In this document: positions 25,257 to 32,947 of the stretch, piece by piece
Layout of the letters: each line of letters starts with the position of its first letter
Numbering within the stretch: position 1 is the stretch's first letter
Assembly (NCBI GenBank): GCA_046259385.1
Contig: JBJYWI010000069.1
Coordinates: 1-32,992 of the forward strand
Reading direction: 5' to 3'
DNA: 32,992 nt
Source: CAVWDI01 sp046259385
Lineage (GTDB): Bacteria > Chloroflexota > Anaerolineae > Anaerolineales > UBA4823
Program-made: the position numbers and the translations under genes
The notes under the pieces: model-generated
Told to the model about the DNA's origin: nothing
The model's input: only the letters and a program-made list of their open reading frames with translations
The model's database searches: none

Positions 25257-26284
25257 ATAGTCTCCGGTATATGTTTAATTCGGATTAGATTTGCCTGGTC
25301 ATCTCTAAGGGCTATCAGAGCTCCTCTGATGCGGTATGCAGTAGGGTCGCCACTGGGGCTGTTCATTTCCGCTTCGATGACAGTACCTGGTAGTATTCCA
25401 AGATCGAGCATACGTCGGCGCTCCGCCCCCCGAATCCGAGGCGAAATCTCGAGAACTTCCCCCTTTTGGCCGGGTTCCAGGATACCAAGCGGTTGACCCA
25501 CAGGTTTGTCCGCAGGTTTTTCCCGCGGAACTTCAACCACTGAAATGCTAGCGGCAACCAGAGGTGCCAGAAGGTGTTGGTCTCCATTTGCCCAGAACTG
25601 GATTCTTTGGGGGGTTTTTTCAATGATTCGAATATCCATTCCCGGGTGAAGTCCTTCAGCGACAAGCTGGGCGTATACAGCCTCGGGCTCATCTTCCATA
25701 TGCACAATCCTGAGAGCTGTATCCAGAGGCATACCTGGTAGGGAAGCGCCCCCATGCAGAACCATGCTTCCATCCGCTGCCGGAATTGGATCACCGTGCG
25801 GGTCGTGGGTGGGATTTCCAAGTTGTGAGGCCAGGTGTGATGTTTCTGAGATGGACAGGTCGTGTTCGTAACGATCAGCTTGATCGTGCCATTCGGATTC
25901 GGCGTAACCGGTCTCATCTGAAAGATAACGCTCCCAGAGTCTATGGGCGCGAATAATCTGGAGGGCATAATCCCTACCCTGGGGAGTTAGGAAGAAAGAT
26001 TGGCCTTTAATTTCAACCAAACCGCCTTCCTGCATGTTCTCAAGCAGATTAGCAGCCTTAGATGTGGAAATATTTAGCGCTCCAGCCAGACTTTCAAGGG
26101 TTGCTGATTGATTGTAGCGTTCGGTTTTGTGGATGTGCTTGAGCGCATCCTCTTGGAGAATGCGGTTTGACATCCTTCTGGTTTTCTGGAAATATCCGAC
26201 TAAACCGTCGTTAGGCCAGAAAAGAAACGCACCCAATCCAAGAAATAGCAATCCCACAAGTAAAGCAATTAATGGGTTATACAT
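25253..26284 (-). CDS. Membrane-anchored DtxR-type regulator fused to FeoA
   Basis: A 343-residue chain in four parts. An N-terminal membrane helix (about 4-23, NPLIALLVGLLFLGLGAFLF) is followed by a DtxR winged helix (about 44-115, with TLESLAGALNISTSKAANLLENM). Next is the metal-binding dimerisation domain (about 118-175, AHRLWERYLSDETGY to NPTHDPHGDPIP). Two SH3-like FeoA-type domains end the chain (about 180-250 and 262-340, the second with LGILPGTVIEAE). FeoA normally works at the FeoB transporter, so one protein here joins a metal-sensing repressor fold to a transporter accessory domain at the membrane. GGAG sits about 9 bases before the ATG. Whether the winged helix still binds DNA is unknown. 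Confidence 0.88.
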   Translation of the reverse strand: MYNPLIALLVGLLFLGLGAFLFWPNDGLVGYFQKTRRMSNRILQEDALKHIHKTERYNQSATLESLAGALNISTSKAANLLENMQEGGLVEIKGQSFFLTPQGRDYALQIIRAHRLWERYLSDETGYAESEWHDQADRYEHDLSISETSHLASQLGNPTHDPHGDPIPAADGSMVLHGGASLPGMPLDTALRIVHMEDEPEAVYAQLVAEGLHPGMDIRIIEKTPQRIQFWANGDQHLLAPLVAASISVVEVPREKPADKPVGQPLGILEPGQKGEVLEISPRIRGAERRRMLDLGILPGTVIEAEMNSPSGDPTAYRIRGALIALRDDQANLIRIKHIPETI

Positions 26285-26318
26285 TCCATTCTCTCCGGTA
26301 AATCTTATTTTGTTTTAA

Positions 26319-26347
26319 ATAGTAATATAAAAATTTGAATCTGTCAA
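26319..26347 (-). promoter_or_regulatory. Sigma70-type promoter of the feo operon
   Basis: On the minus strand, TTGACA (26347-26342), a 17-base spacer and TACTAT (26324-26319). The first ATG lies about 35 bases downstream. Confidence 0.82.
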
Positions 26348-26349
26348 TA

Positions 26350-26378
26350 ACCTAAAATAAAAATTAGGTATACCTAAT
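26350..26378. promoter_or_regulatory. DtxR-type palindromic operator, two overlapping dyads
   Basis: ATTAGGTATACCTAAT (26363-26378) is a perfect 16-base palindrome with the TTAGG/CCTAA half-sites typical of DtxR-family operators. A further half-site ACCTAA (26350-26355) forms a second inverted pair with TTAGGT (26364-26369). Both lie directly upstream of the -35 box of the feo operon, whose products include two DtxR proteins. Further upstream an AT-rich dyad (AATTACT 26396-26402, AGTAATT 26410-26416) is also present. Confidence 0.75.
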
Positions 26379-26433
26379 ATTGAAATGTAAGATTGAATTA
26401 CTGAATATTAGTAATTTGTTGAAATCTAATTTA

Positions 26434-27669
26434 TTAAGCGCTTTTTACCAGCTTGGTTATTGCTGTTATGTTTAGAACCGCTTTAGGGAGAAAAGATGAA
26501 ATTAAGACATATTCCTGATCTTTCGAACCATCTGCGCTGCGCTGAGAGCAGTGTGTATTCGCGCCAGTCGGACCCAATCCATCCAGAGTTGGAAAATAAT
26601 TCCAAAGCCAATTTCCGTCGCTCAAACCTCCACGCGCTTCTTCGACGATCTCAATTCCCAGGGATTGGGCGACCTCCATCCATAATTTGTAAAGTTGAAT
26701 TGTGTTTTCATTACGAGACCAAGGCGCAACTTGGTCGATAAGGTCAACGGTTACTTTGCAAGGGTAACCGTCCTGGCTGGTGACCTGTGTTGAACCAGAC
26801 AAACCCTTCATTTTATTAACACCCGCCTTAAAAATCCCTTCTTCGAATGCACGCATTTCGACCTCCGCCCTGGCAAAATGCGGCACACGGTTGACAACCG
26901 TGCCTCCCTGGATGGTGCCGGGATTGAAAGTAATCTCTTTTTCGTAGTCTGTAAAATCCGCGATAGACTGGATTGTATGGGCTATCTGGACAACAGCGTT
27001 TGCTCCCCGGTCATGGTTGTTGCCTGCATGGGCGGATCTTCCTTCTGCTTTTACCAGAAATGTCGCCCGACCTTTCCTCGCCACCACGAGTGGGAGTTTG
27101 CCCTCGTTTTCCTTCCCACCTTCAAATACCAGGCATGCGATTGTCTTTTCGGGGAGATTTTCAACACATAAATTCCCGAAGTCTGGAGATAGACTTTCTT
27201 CGGCAGCATTAAAAAAGACCATCCAATTAACCGATTTGTAAATTTGTGGCTGGTATTTCCGCAACCCTTCAAGGACCATGTAAATCATTACGGTCCCTCC
27301 TTTAATATCCACTGTTCCGGGTCCGTAAATCCGGTCACCTTCAATTCTCCAAGAGAAATCATTCAAGCTTTCATCTTCAGGTGAAAATACAGTGTCCAGG
27401 TGTGAGATCAAACTGATCGTTGGTTTCGCCTCTTCGAATGGGATTGACCTTAACACCAGGTGTTTCCCGAACTCCTTATTTTCACATTGAACGAAAGTAG
27501 GATCAAAACTCAATTCAGCGAAATTCCTGCCTGTAAGCATGCCAAGCTTGTTTACACCGTCAGAATTTGCGGTAAAACTGTTAATCGCGACCATCTCATG
27601 CAGCATGTTTAAGTAGTGATCCAATTTGCTCTCTAAATATGAGGTAATGTTTTGTTGGGGTTCTGTCAT
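26434..27669 (-). CDS. M20-family metallopeptidase (carboxypeptidase G2-like)
   Basis: A 411-residue zinc peptidase with metal ligands His90 (LISHLDTVF), Asp121 (GPGTVDIKGG), the catalytic and ligand Glu pair 157-158 (NAAEES), and a late His in GANTHCS. The lid/dimerisation domain lies between (about 200-310, with KGRATFLVKAEGRSAHAGN). This is the carboxypeptidase G2/ArgE-like group, which removes C-terminal Glu or hydrolyses acyl-amino acids. The substrate is unknown. I prefer ATG 27669, with GGAG 9 bases upstream, over TTG 27684. No signal peptide is seen, so it is cytoplasmic. It stands alone between the feo promoter region and the LysM gene. Confidence 0.9.
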   Translation of the reverse strand: MTEPQQNITSYLESKLDHYLNMLHEMVAINSFTANSDGVNKLGMLTGRNFAELSFDPTFVQCENKEFGKHLVLRSIPFEEAKPTISLISHLDTVFSPEDESLNDFSWRIEGDRIYGPGTVDIKGGTVMIYMVLEGLRKYQPQIYKSVNWMVFFNAAEESLSPDFGNLCVENLPEKTIACLVFEGGKENEGKLPLVVARKGRATFLVKAEGRSAHAGNNHDRGANAVVQIAHTIQSIADFTDYEKEITFNPGTIQGGTVVNRVPHFARAEVEMRAFEEGIFKAGVNKMKGLSGSTQVTSQDGYPCKVTVDLIDQVAPWSRNENTIQLYKLWMEVAQSLGIEIVEEARGGLSDGNWLWNYFPTLDGLGPTGANTHCSQRSADGSKDQEYVLISSFLPKAVLNITAITKLVKSA

Positions 27670-27760
27670 CCGCCGATACTCCAAAATGCTTTAGATTGCA
27701 TTTATCTTAACATAGTATTTCGACTAAAAATATCAGATCGATTGTTGAAATTAAAGAAAT

Positions 27761-27790
27761 GGGCTGTCCAGATTTGGTTTTGGACAGCCC
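27761..27790 (-). terminator. Intrinsic terminator after the LysM gene
   Basis: GGGCTGTCCA (27761-27770) and TGGACAGCCC (27781-27790) form a perfect 10-bp stem with a 10-base loop. On the minus strand it is followed by the T-rich ATTTCTTTAATTTC, so it ends transcription of the LysM gene. Confidence 0.85.
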
Positions 27791-27827
27791 GGCTTATGTC
27801 TGGGTATGTGTGTTTTCCAGAAATCAA

Positions 27828-28337
27828 TTAGTCTTTTTCTTTCAATTCATCCGGCAGTTCAGGTATTTTTATTTGCATACCTTTATGAACCAGATCGGGG
27901 TTATCGCCAACCACATCCTTATTCGCTTCATAAATAACCATCCAATAGGGTTTTGTGGCATGCCCGTAATACTTTAACGCCAGGTGGCTGAGGGTCTCTT
28001 CAGAGGTTAATTCATGGGTCGTGATAATTTCCTGCCCGGCTGCTTTTTCTTTACGGCCGTAGCGCTCCTCCCAGCGGGAAGCGTCCTCTGAGGGTGGTAT
28101 AGCTGCAGATTTTTGCAGTTTATTTTCGAGCTGCTTGGCTTTAGCTTCCGCTTCAGCCGCCCTTTTATTGGCTTCCTCAAGTCGTTTCTGCAGTTCCGCT
28201 TTCTCCTTATCATCCTGCATCGAGGATTTGGCAGCAGCCTCCTTGGCTGCCATAGCTTTCATCTGCGCTTCTTGAACCTCTTTCTGGAGTTCCTCAACTT
28301 CCTGCTTTTCATCTCGGGTGCTGACCATGTCGATCAT
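27828..28337 (-). CDS. Coiled-coil protein with C-terminal LysM domain
   Basis: A protein of at least 169 residues. An N-terminal Glu/Lys/Ala-rich coiled coil (about 8-78) is followed by a short linker and a LysM domain (about 108-163: ELTSEETLSHLALKYYGH to LVHKGMQIKIPELP), which normally binds N-acetylglucosamine glycans. There is no signal peptide, so it may be cytoplasmic, as are LysM/BON-type YgaU proteins. The start is unsettled. ATG 28337 has no binding site, while the frame stays open upstream and reads EEKKSIFDR. A rare ATT at 28376 has GGAG 7 bases before it. The gene has its own terminator. Confidence 0.8.
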   Translation of the reverse strand: MIDMVSTRDEKQEVEELQKEVQEAQMKAMAAKEAAAKSSMQDDKEKAELQKRLEEANKRAAEAEAKAKQLENKLQKSAAIPPSEDASRWEERYGRKEKAAGQEIITTHELTSEETLSHLALKYYGHATKPYWMVIYEANKDVVGDNPDLVHKGMQIKIPELPDELKEKD

Positions 28338-28502
28338 ACGATCAAATATACTTTTCTTTTCCTCACCTTCTGAAATTTGTTTGCTCCAAATTGGATTGTT
28401 TGTGCTAATAAAAAGTAATTAATTCCCAATTGATTATTCCAGTGAACCCTTTTTTGTTTATTGGTTTAATAAGAAAAAACCATAATTGCAGCCTGAAATT
28501 TG

Positions 28503-28518
28503 GTTAACGAATGTTAAC
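28503..28518. repeat. Paired GTTAAC sites upstream of the arsC-like promoter
   Basis: GTTAAC occurs at 28503-28508 and 28513-28518, 10 bases apart (one helical turn), touching the -35 box. Each is self-complementary. It may be a regulator site; no factor can be named. Confidence 0.45.
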
Positions 28519-28547
28519 TTGAACTGCATGAATTGAAAAACTATAGT
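28519..28547 (+). promoter_or_regulatory. Sigma70-type promoter of the arsC-like gene
   Basis: TTGAAC (28519-28524), a 17-base spacer and TATAGT (28542-28547), about 50 bases ahead of the ATG at 28600. Confidence 0.7.
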
Positions 28548-28599
28548 GTTTTCCGGCGCAATTTGGGTTTCCAAGCGTATCATTATTGGAGTGTGAAAA

Positions 28600-29031
28600 A
28601 TGAAAAACAGCCGGAATAGTAAACTGGTACTTTTCCTGTGAACAGGGAACTCCTGTCGGTCACAGATGGCGGAGGCGATTGTGAATCATGAACTGGGGGA
28701 TGAGTGGCAGGCATTCAGCGCGGATACAAAACCCGCAGATTGTGTTCATCCGATGGCGATAAAGGCGCTTGATGAGATTGGAATCAAGCATGAGGGGTAT
28801 TCAAAATCTGTCGAAGTATTCAAAGAGAAACCTTTTAACCTTGTTGTCACAGTATGTGATTCCGCTGCGGAAGAGTGTCCGGTCTGGCTTAGGAAAGGCA
28901 AAAGAATTCATAATAGTTACCCGGATCCAGCTGTGGCGACCGGAACTGATGAAGAAATCATGCAGGTATTTCGCAATGTTCGTGACGATATTATGAGGGA
29001 CGTACCGGAACTGTTGCACGCCAAATCATGA
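28600..29031 (+). CDS. arsC: Arsenate reductase ArsC (LMW phosphatase type) with in-frame TGA at the nucleophile; candidate selenoprotein
   Basis: From ATG 28600 (GGAG 8 bases upstream) the frame reads MKNSRNSKLVLFL, then TGA (28639-28641), then TGNSCRSQMAEAIVNHELG, and continues unbroken to 29031. In the thioredoxin-coupled ArsC family this site is CTGNSCRSQMAEA, and the first Cys (Cys10 in Staphylococcus) attacks arsenate. Here it is TGA, so Sec14 is the natural reading. Cys86 and Cys93 (VTVCDSAAEEC) match the two resolving cysteines, at the same +4 offset. Without read-through only a useless C-terminal 121-residue piece could be made, yet promoter, binding site and the rest of the domain are intact. 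A hairpin with a GGU loop follows the TGA. The alternative is a fresh nonsense mutation or a base error. The protein would reduce arsenate to arsenite. Only the final ArsC family call is firm. Confidence 0.8.
28642..28674 (+). promoter_or_regulatory. Candidate bacterial SECIS hairpin
   Basis: Directly after the TGA, CTGT (28653-28656) pairs with ACAG (28662-28665) around the loop CGGTC, and a lower stem CTC/GAG (28650-28652 with 28672-28674) is possible. The loop GGU lies 16 bases after the TGA, close to the geometry of the fdhF SECIS in E. coli. A competing hairpin, ACAGG/CCTGT (28642-28656), also exists, so this needs folding. The bases also encode the conserved NSCRSQ segment, so chance cannot be excluded. 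Confidence 0.5.
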
Positions 29032-29059
29032 TAAGTGAAGATGAGATTTTTTCTGCAAC

Positions 29060-29947
29060 CTACTTAGAACTGTTGACAACAATGATGCTACCCACAATCA
29101 GAAGTGAACCCGACACAAGGCGAAAATCCAGTTTTTCACCAAGGACGATAACCCCCAGAGCAACGCCAACTAGTGGGAATAAGTAAGTCACCAGAGTTGA
29201 TCTAGTTGGTCCTACAGAATGAATTAAGTAATAATAAAGCAGGAATGCCAATCCCGAACCCAGGACTCCAAGCCAGGCAAGTGACAGCCACGTTATTGGA
29301 AGATCTGGCAGAGTCAGCGAGCCTTCACCAGAGGCTGCCAGTAGCCAGAGCGTTAAGGCAGAACCCAGCAGAGGGATAAGTCCCTGCTCAATGTGCGAGA
29401 GTGTTGTTAGATTGCGCCGGGCGAACACTGCGCTCCCGGCGTAAAGAAATGATGCAAGGAGCACCGCTGCCTGTCCCAAAATAAGCAGCGCAGGATCGCC
29501 ATTAAAGATTGTGTTGCGGTTCAGGTCCCGGCTGATCAGTAACAGGATCCCGAAAAATCCAATTATCAGTCCGATTAATTTTGGAGCTGTGATCCGGTCA
29601 TCTGCGAGGGCAAAATGGGCGATCAGCATCGCGAAAAGAGGGGTAGTGCTGTTTAGAACTGCAGCAATCGCTGAATCAATATATTGTTCCCCCCAGGTTA
29701 TCAGCACGTACGGAAATGCGATATTCGCAAAGCCGAAGATAGTCAGAATTAACCACATCCTGCCTGATTTTGGCATAGCCTGCCGGGCTATAATTGCAGC
29801 TATGGTGAGAGTTAAAATCGCAAAGGTCAATCGTATTGCTACGAGCAGGATCGGGTTTGTCTCCTGGACTGCGATTTTTATCCACATGAAGGATGAACCC
29901 CATAATGTTCCCAATACGATAAAAGCTATCCAGTCCTTGAGTTTCAT
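29060..29947 (-). CDS. EamA/DMT-family transporter
   Basis: A 295-residue membrane protein with about ten hydrophobic helices in two EamA repeats. The first opens FIVLGTLWGSSFMWIKIAV and ends near LIGLIIGFFGILLLISRDL. The second ends LFPLVGVALGVIVLGEKLDF with SGSLLIVGSIIVV. These are hallmark segments of the 10-TMS drug/metabolite exporter group (RhaT/YdcZ/PagO-like). The substrate is unknown. It converges on the arsC-like gene with 28 bases between them. No regulatory element stands out in the 153 bases between its ATG and the ABC-2 gene upstream. Confidence 0.9.
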   Translation of the reverse strand: MKLKDWIAFIVLGTLWGSSFMWIKIAVQETNPILLVAIRLTFAILTLTIAAIIARQAMPKSGRMWLILTIFGFANIAFPYVLITWGEQYIDSAIAAVLNSTTPLFAMLIAHFALADDRITAPKLIGLIIGFFGILLLISRDLNRNTIFNGDPALLILGQAAVLLASFLYAGSAVFARRNLTTLSHIEQGLIPLLGSALTLWLLAASGEGSLTLPDLPITWLSLAWLGVLGSGLAFLLYYYLIHSVGPTRSTLVTYLFPLVGVALGVIVLGEKLDFRLVSGSLLIVGSIIVVNSSK

Positions 29948-30100
29948 AACAAACCCAACCAGGGCTTTATATTAGATAAATACGCAATGGGAGTGAGTGT
30001 ATCATAAAGACCTGCGGTTGTGTTGTTGGATGAAGTTGAATCCCCCTGAAGTTAAATTTTTGAATTATTTGTAATGCAGGATAGCACCATCTGGAAAAAT

Positions 30101-31009
30101 TTAATAGTTTGTGATCATATCGATCAGACCGCGTTCGCGCGCTTGTGCTTCACACCATTTGAAGCTGATTGCTGCAATGATCCCCAGAACCAGTGTGAGC
30201 AAGATTAGAATCCCTAAAAGTTGTAAATCATCCAGGCTGGAGAATGTCGGGTAAGCATCTGCGATCATGCCCACCAGCGAACGCCGGATGAGTTCCAGCC
30301 AGTATGTTACCGGCAGCAAATAACCAACCCAGCGAATGATAGGCGGCAACTCCTCCAGGGGGAAAATGGCACCGCTAAATAGAAATAAGGAGCCCGCCAC
30401 TGCTGCTCCTAAATCCCACATATGATGTACTAATAGCAACATTACTCCGGCAATAATCAAACCCATTAAAGCCAGCATATTCACACCGATTATCACCGAA
30501 ATTATCAATATTATCCAATTAATCTGGGTCAGCTCGATATCGACTTCCAGGAAAATCAGACCGAATAAAAGGGTGATAATGACTGCAATGGAACCGATTA
30601 AGAAAAAAGCTACGCTTCTCCCAAGCAGATATGTTGGGAAATGAACCGGGGCAGTGTAGATGTATTTTATAGTTTTGTAGTGTTCCCGGTCATCCATAAC
30701 CGCCCAGACGATGCCATTCATTATCTGGGTTACATATATGTAAAAAGCATAACCGATATACATATATGTGAATATCGGGTCACTGAAGTTACCACCTGTG
30801 ATAACCCCGAACATAATCACGAGTATCGCAGCCCCCGAAAGCGGCTTCACAATTGAATATGTGGCAAAAAGAAAGGGATCTGTCCAGTTTGACTCTATCT
30901 GCCATCCAAGCCAGGCTGCTATTCTAAAAGAATTCCAAAGGGAGAACAGGTTGTTCAGCCAGGGATTTATCAAACTTGAGAGGTTCGATTTACCTGCTTG
31001 GTTCCTCAT
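30101..31009 (-). CDS. ABC-2 type export permease (second subunit)
   Basis: A 302-residue membrane protein with about six helices, of the ABC-2 permease family (DrrB/NodJ-like). A cytoplasmic N-terminal segment is followed by helices near IVKPLSGAAILVIMFGVITGG, MYIGYAFYIYVTQIMNGIVW and LFLFSGAIFPLEELPPIIRW, the last being the usual LFSGxxxPxxxLPxxxRW motif before the final helix. AGGAG stands just ahead of the ATG, which abuts the stop of the first permease. It is the last gene of a three-gene ABC operon. Confidence 0.9.
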   Translation of the reverse strand: MRNQAGKSNLSSLINPWLNNLFSLWNSFRIAAWLGWQIESNWTDPFLFATYSIVKPLSGAAILVIMFGVITGGNFSDPIFTYMYIGYAFYIYVTQIMNGIVWAVMDDREHYKTIKYIYTAPVHFPTYLLGRSVAFFLIGSIAVIITLLFGLIFLEVDIELTQINWIILIISVIIGVNMLALMGLIIAGVMLLLVHHMWDLGAAVAGSLFLFSGAIFPLEELPPIIRWVGYLLPVTYWLELIRRSLVGMIADAYPTFSSLDDLQLLGILILLTLVLGIIAAISFKWCEAQARERGLIDMITNY

Positions 31010-31840
31010 TCATCTCCTGCTCTCAGTCAATCTGCCTTCTCTGATTGCAAGCTTTTCCATGTGAGCCAGCAGGAAATATGCGCCTAGAAGGAAAAGAACG
31101 CTTAATATAATTAGAATGAAAATTTCTGTCTCAACATTAAGGAAACCTAACGTAGACCCAGCTGGGAAAACGAGCTGACGCATGGCATCCAGACCTAACG
31201 TCAATGGAATAATAGAAGCGCCCACTGCAACCCAAAAATTGAGGCTTTTTAATGGAAAGTAGAACCCGGACACAAGATAAACTGGTTCCTGAGCTAGATT
31301 GGCAAGGTGCCACGCTTCCCGGCTGAGCAGCAGGAAAATTGAAGATGTCATCATTCCCATTCCATAAAGCGACACCATTGTTAGGATCATGATCATTATT
31401 AACTGCAAAAAATTGTTGACTGCATAAGAGACCTTAAAAAATAAACTACCAAGAATGATGATAACAACTGCTCGGAGTGTGGTCGCCAGCAGACCGCCTA
31501 AAGCCATGCCTAATAGAATCGCGATCATTGAGTTTGGAGCCATAATATATAGCGCAAGATTGCCCTGTTCCTTCTCCCAGTAGAGCTGACTGGACATACT
31601 CCAAAGAATATTTAACCAGAAGGCAACCATTGCGCCACCAATAACGACAAAGCCAACATATTCTTCAGGGGCGCCGATAGCCCGGTAAACGAAAACATAA
31701 GCGGATACAGCCAGGATGGGAAGCAGTACTTCAAAGAAAACCCATGATTTTTCGCGGTGCTGACCGATCACTCTCGGATATGACCTTGCGATAATTGTCT
31801 GGAAAAACAATTTTGCCCCGCTATTCTTTGGAAGTGTCAT
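31010..31840 (-). CDS. ABC-2 type export permease (first subunit)
   Basis: About 276 residues with six membrane helices, also ABC-2 type. A cytoplasmic start (RSYPRVIGQHREKSW) is followed by helices near FVVIGGAMVAFWLNILWSM, MAPNSMIAILLGMALGG, LIMIMILTMVSLYGMGMM, and LVSGFYFPLKSLNFWVAVGA. I chose ATG 31840, which has AAGGA close upstream. GTG 31858 would add six residues but lacks a binding site. Together with the adjacent permease and ATPase it should form a heterodimeric exporter of drugs, lipids or polysaccharide; the cargo is unknown. Confidence 0.88.
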   Translation of the reverse strand: MTLPKNSGAKLFFQTIIARSYPRVIGQHREKSWVFFEVLLPILAVSAYVFVYRAIGAPEEYVGFVVIGGAMVAFWLNILWSMSSQLYWEKEQGNLALYIMAPNSMIAILLGMALGGLLATTLRAVVIIILGSLFFKVSYAVNNFLQLIMIMILTMVSLYGMGMMTSSIFLLLSREAWHLANLAQEPVYLVSGFYFPLKSLNFWVAVGASIIPLTLGLDAMRQLVFPAGSTLGFLNVETEIFILIILSVLFLLGAYFLLAHMEKLAIREGRLTESRR

Positions 31841-31869
31841 TTGTCCTTCTGTGTTCACTGTGGTGCCAT

Positions 31870-32886
31870 TTAATTTCGATTATTTTCGGCACTCTCAACC
31901 TCGGACATACTCCTTCCGACCAAATCCACGAATACATCCTCAAGAGTCGGTTCGCGCTTCTGGAGGTTCAAGATATGAATATCCTTACCGGTGAGAAAAT
32001 TCAATACATGACCAAGGGCATCGTCTTCTTCCAGGATCATTTCCAGGATAGTAAAACCATCCCTAGGGATATGAAGTATATTTTTTACCCCTGCCAATTC
32101 CTGAAAATCCTTATTATCGAAACCATTCAGCGGGTTAACTTCCATCCTGTAGATCACATCCTGCTGCAAACGTCGCTTGAGACTATCCGGGGTGTCACAT
32201 GCAAGAACATGACCTTTGTTGATAATTGCAACCCGGTCGCACAATTCGTCCGCTTCAACCATGTAATGGGTAGTGAGCAACAAGGTCCGGCTGGGATTGT
32301 CATCCACCCATTTACGTATGAACTGGCGCACCTCCCGGGATGCACCAACATCTAACCCAAGAGTCGGTTCGTCTAGAAATAACACCTCCGGGTCGGTCAT
32401 AAAACCGCGCACGATGTTCATTTTCTGGCGCAACCCAGTGGACAGGTCAGAAGATTTTGTGTTAATTCTGTCTTTCAAACCGACAATATCCAGGAGTTCT
32501 TCAATGCGCTGGTTTGCCAGCCTGGATGGAATCCCATAAAACTGTGAGAACATCCACAGGTTTTCGCGGACTGTAAGCAGACCATATCCGGAGGCTTCTC
32601 CCCCGGAGACCATATTTATCTTCTGGCGAATAATAAGTGGATTTGAAGTTACATCCAAGCCTGCAACAAAAGCCTTCCCGGAGGTTGGAGCAAGCAGGGT
32701 TGTTAAAATTTTGATTAAAGTGGTTTTCCCTGCACCGTTAGGACCCAGCAATCCGAATAATTCGCCAGGGTGAATCTGCAGGGTGACATTTTCAAGAGCG
32801 GTTAACTCCCTGGGGTCGCTTTTCTTCGCTCCCCGGATCTTGTATATTCTCCCGAGAGAATCAGTTTGTATTGCAAATTTATTCAT
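31870..32886 (-). CDS. ABC-2 exporter ATP-binding protein (CcmA/DrrA-like)
   Basis: A 338-residue ATPase with Walker A GPNGAGKTT near residue 50, signature LSTGLRQKMN, Walker B VLFLDEPTLGLD and switch His in LLLTTHYMVEADELCD. The C-terminal extension ending REPTLEDVFVDLVGR is typical of DrrA/NatA-type export ATPases. It is the first gene of the operon with two ABC-2 permeases downstream, 11 or 29 bases apart depending on the start chosen for the first. No resistance or glycan genes are in view to name the cargo. Confidence 0.93.
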   Translation of the reverse strand: MNKFAIQTDSLGRIYKIRGAKKSDPRELTALENVTLQIHPGELFGLLGPNGAGKTTLIKILTTLLAPTSGKAFVAGLDVTSNPLIIRQKINMVSGGEASGYGLLTVRENLWMFSQFYGIPSRLANQRIEELLDIVGLKDRINTKSSDLSTGLRQKMNIVRGFMTDPEVLFLDEPTLGLDVGASREVRQFIRKWVDDNPSRTLLLTTHYMVEADELCDRVAIINKGHVLACDTPDSLKRRLQQDVIYRMEVNPLNGFDNKDFQELAGVKNILHIPRDGFTILEMILEEDDALGHVLNFLTGKDIHILNLQKREPTLEDVFVDLVGRSMSEVESAENNRN

Positions 32887-32918
32887 TTTACCTGTTTTTG
32901 ATCACTTGCTGGCAAAAA

Positions 32919-32947
32919 TCGTAGGGTATTCGTAGGTTAATCGCAGG
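32919..32947. repeat. Three 11-bp-phased TCGTAGG repeats upstream of the ABC operon
   Basis: TCGTAGG at 32919 and 32930, and TCGCAGG at 32941, are spaced exactly 11 bases apart. They lie 33-61 bases upstream of the exporter ATPase ATG, where the promoter should be. They may be a phased binding site for an unknown regulator. Confidence 0.6.

Noticed and set aside
31870..32886. Signature LSTGLRQK in place of LSGGQ in the exporter ATPase
   Set aside because: This form is common in ABC-2 export ATPases and is not a sign of inactivity.
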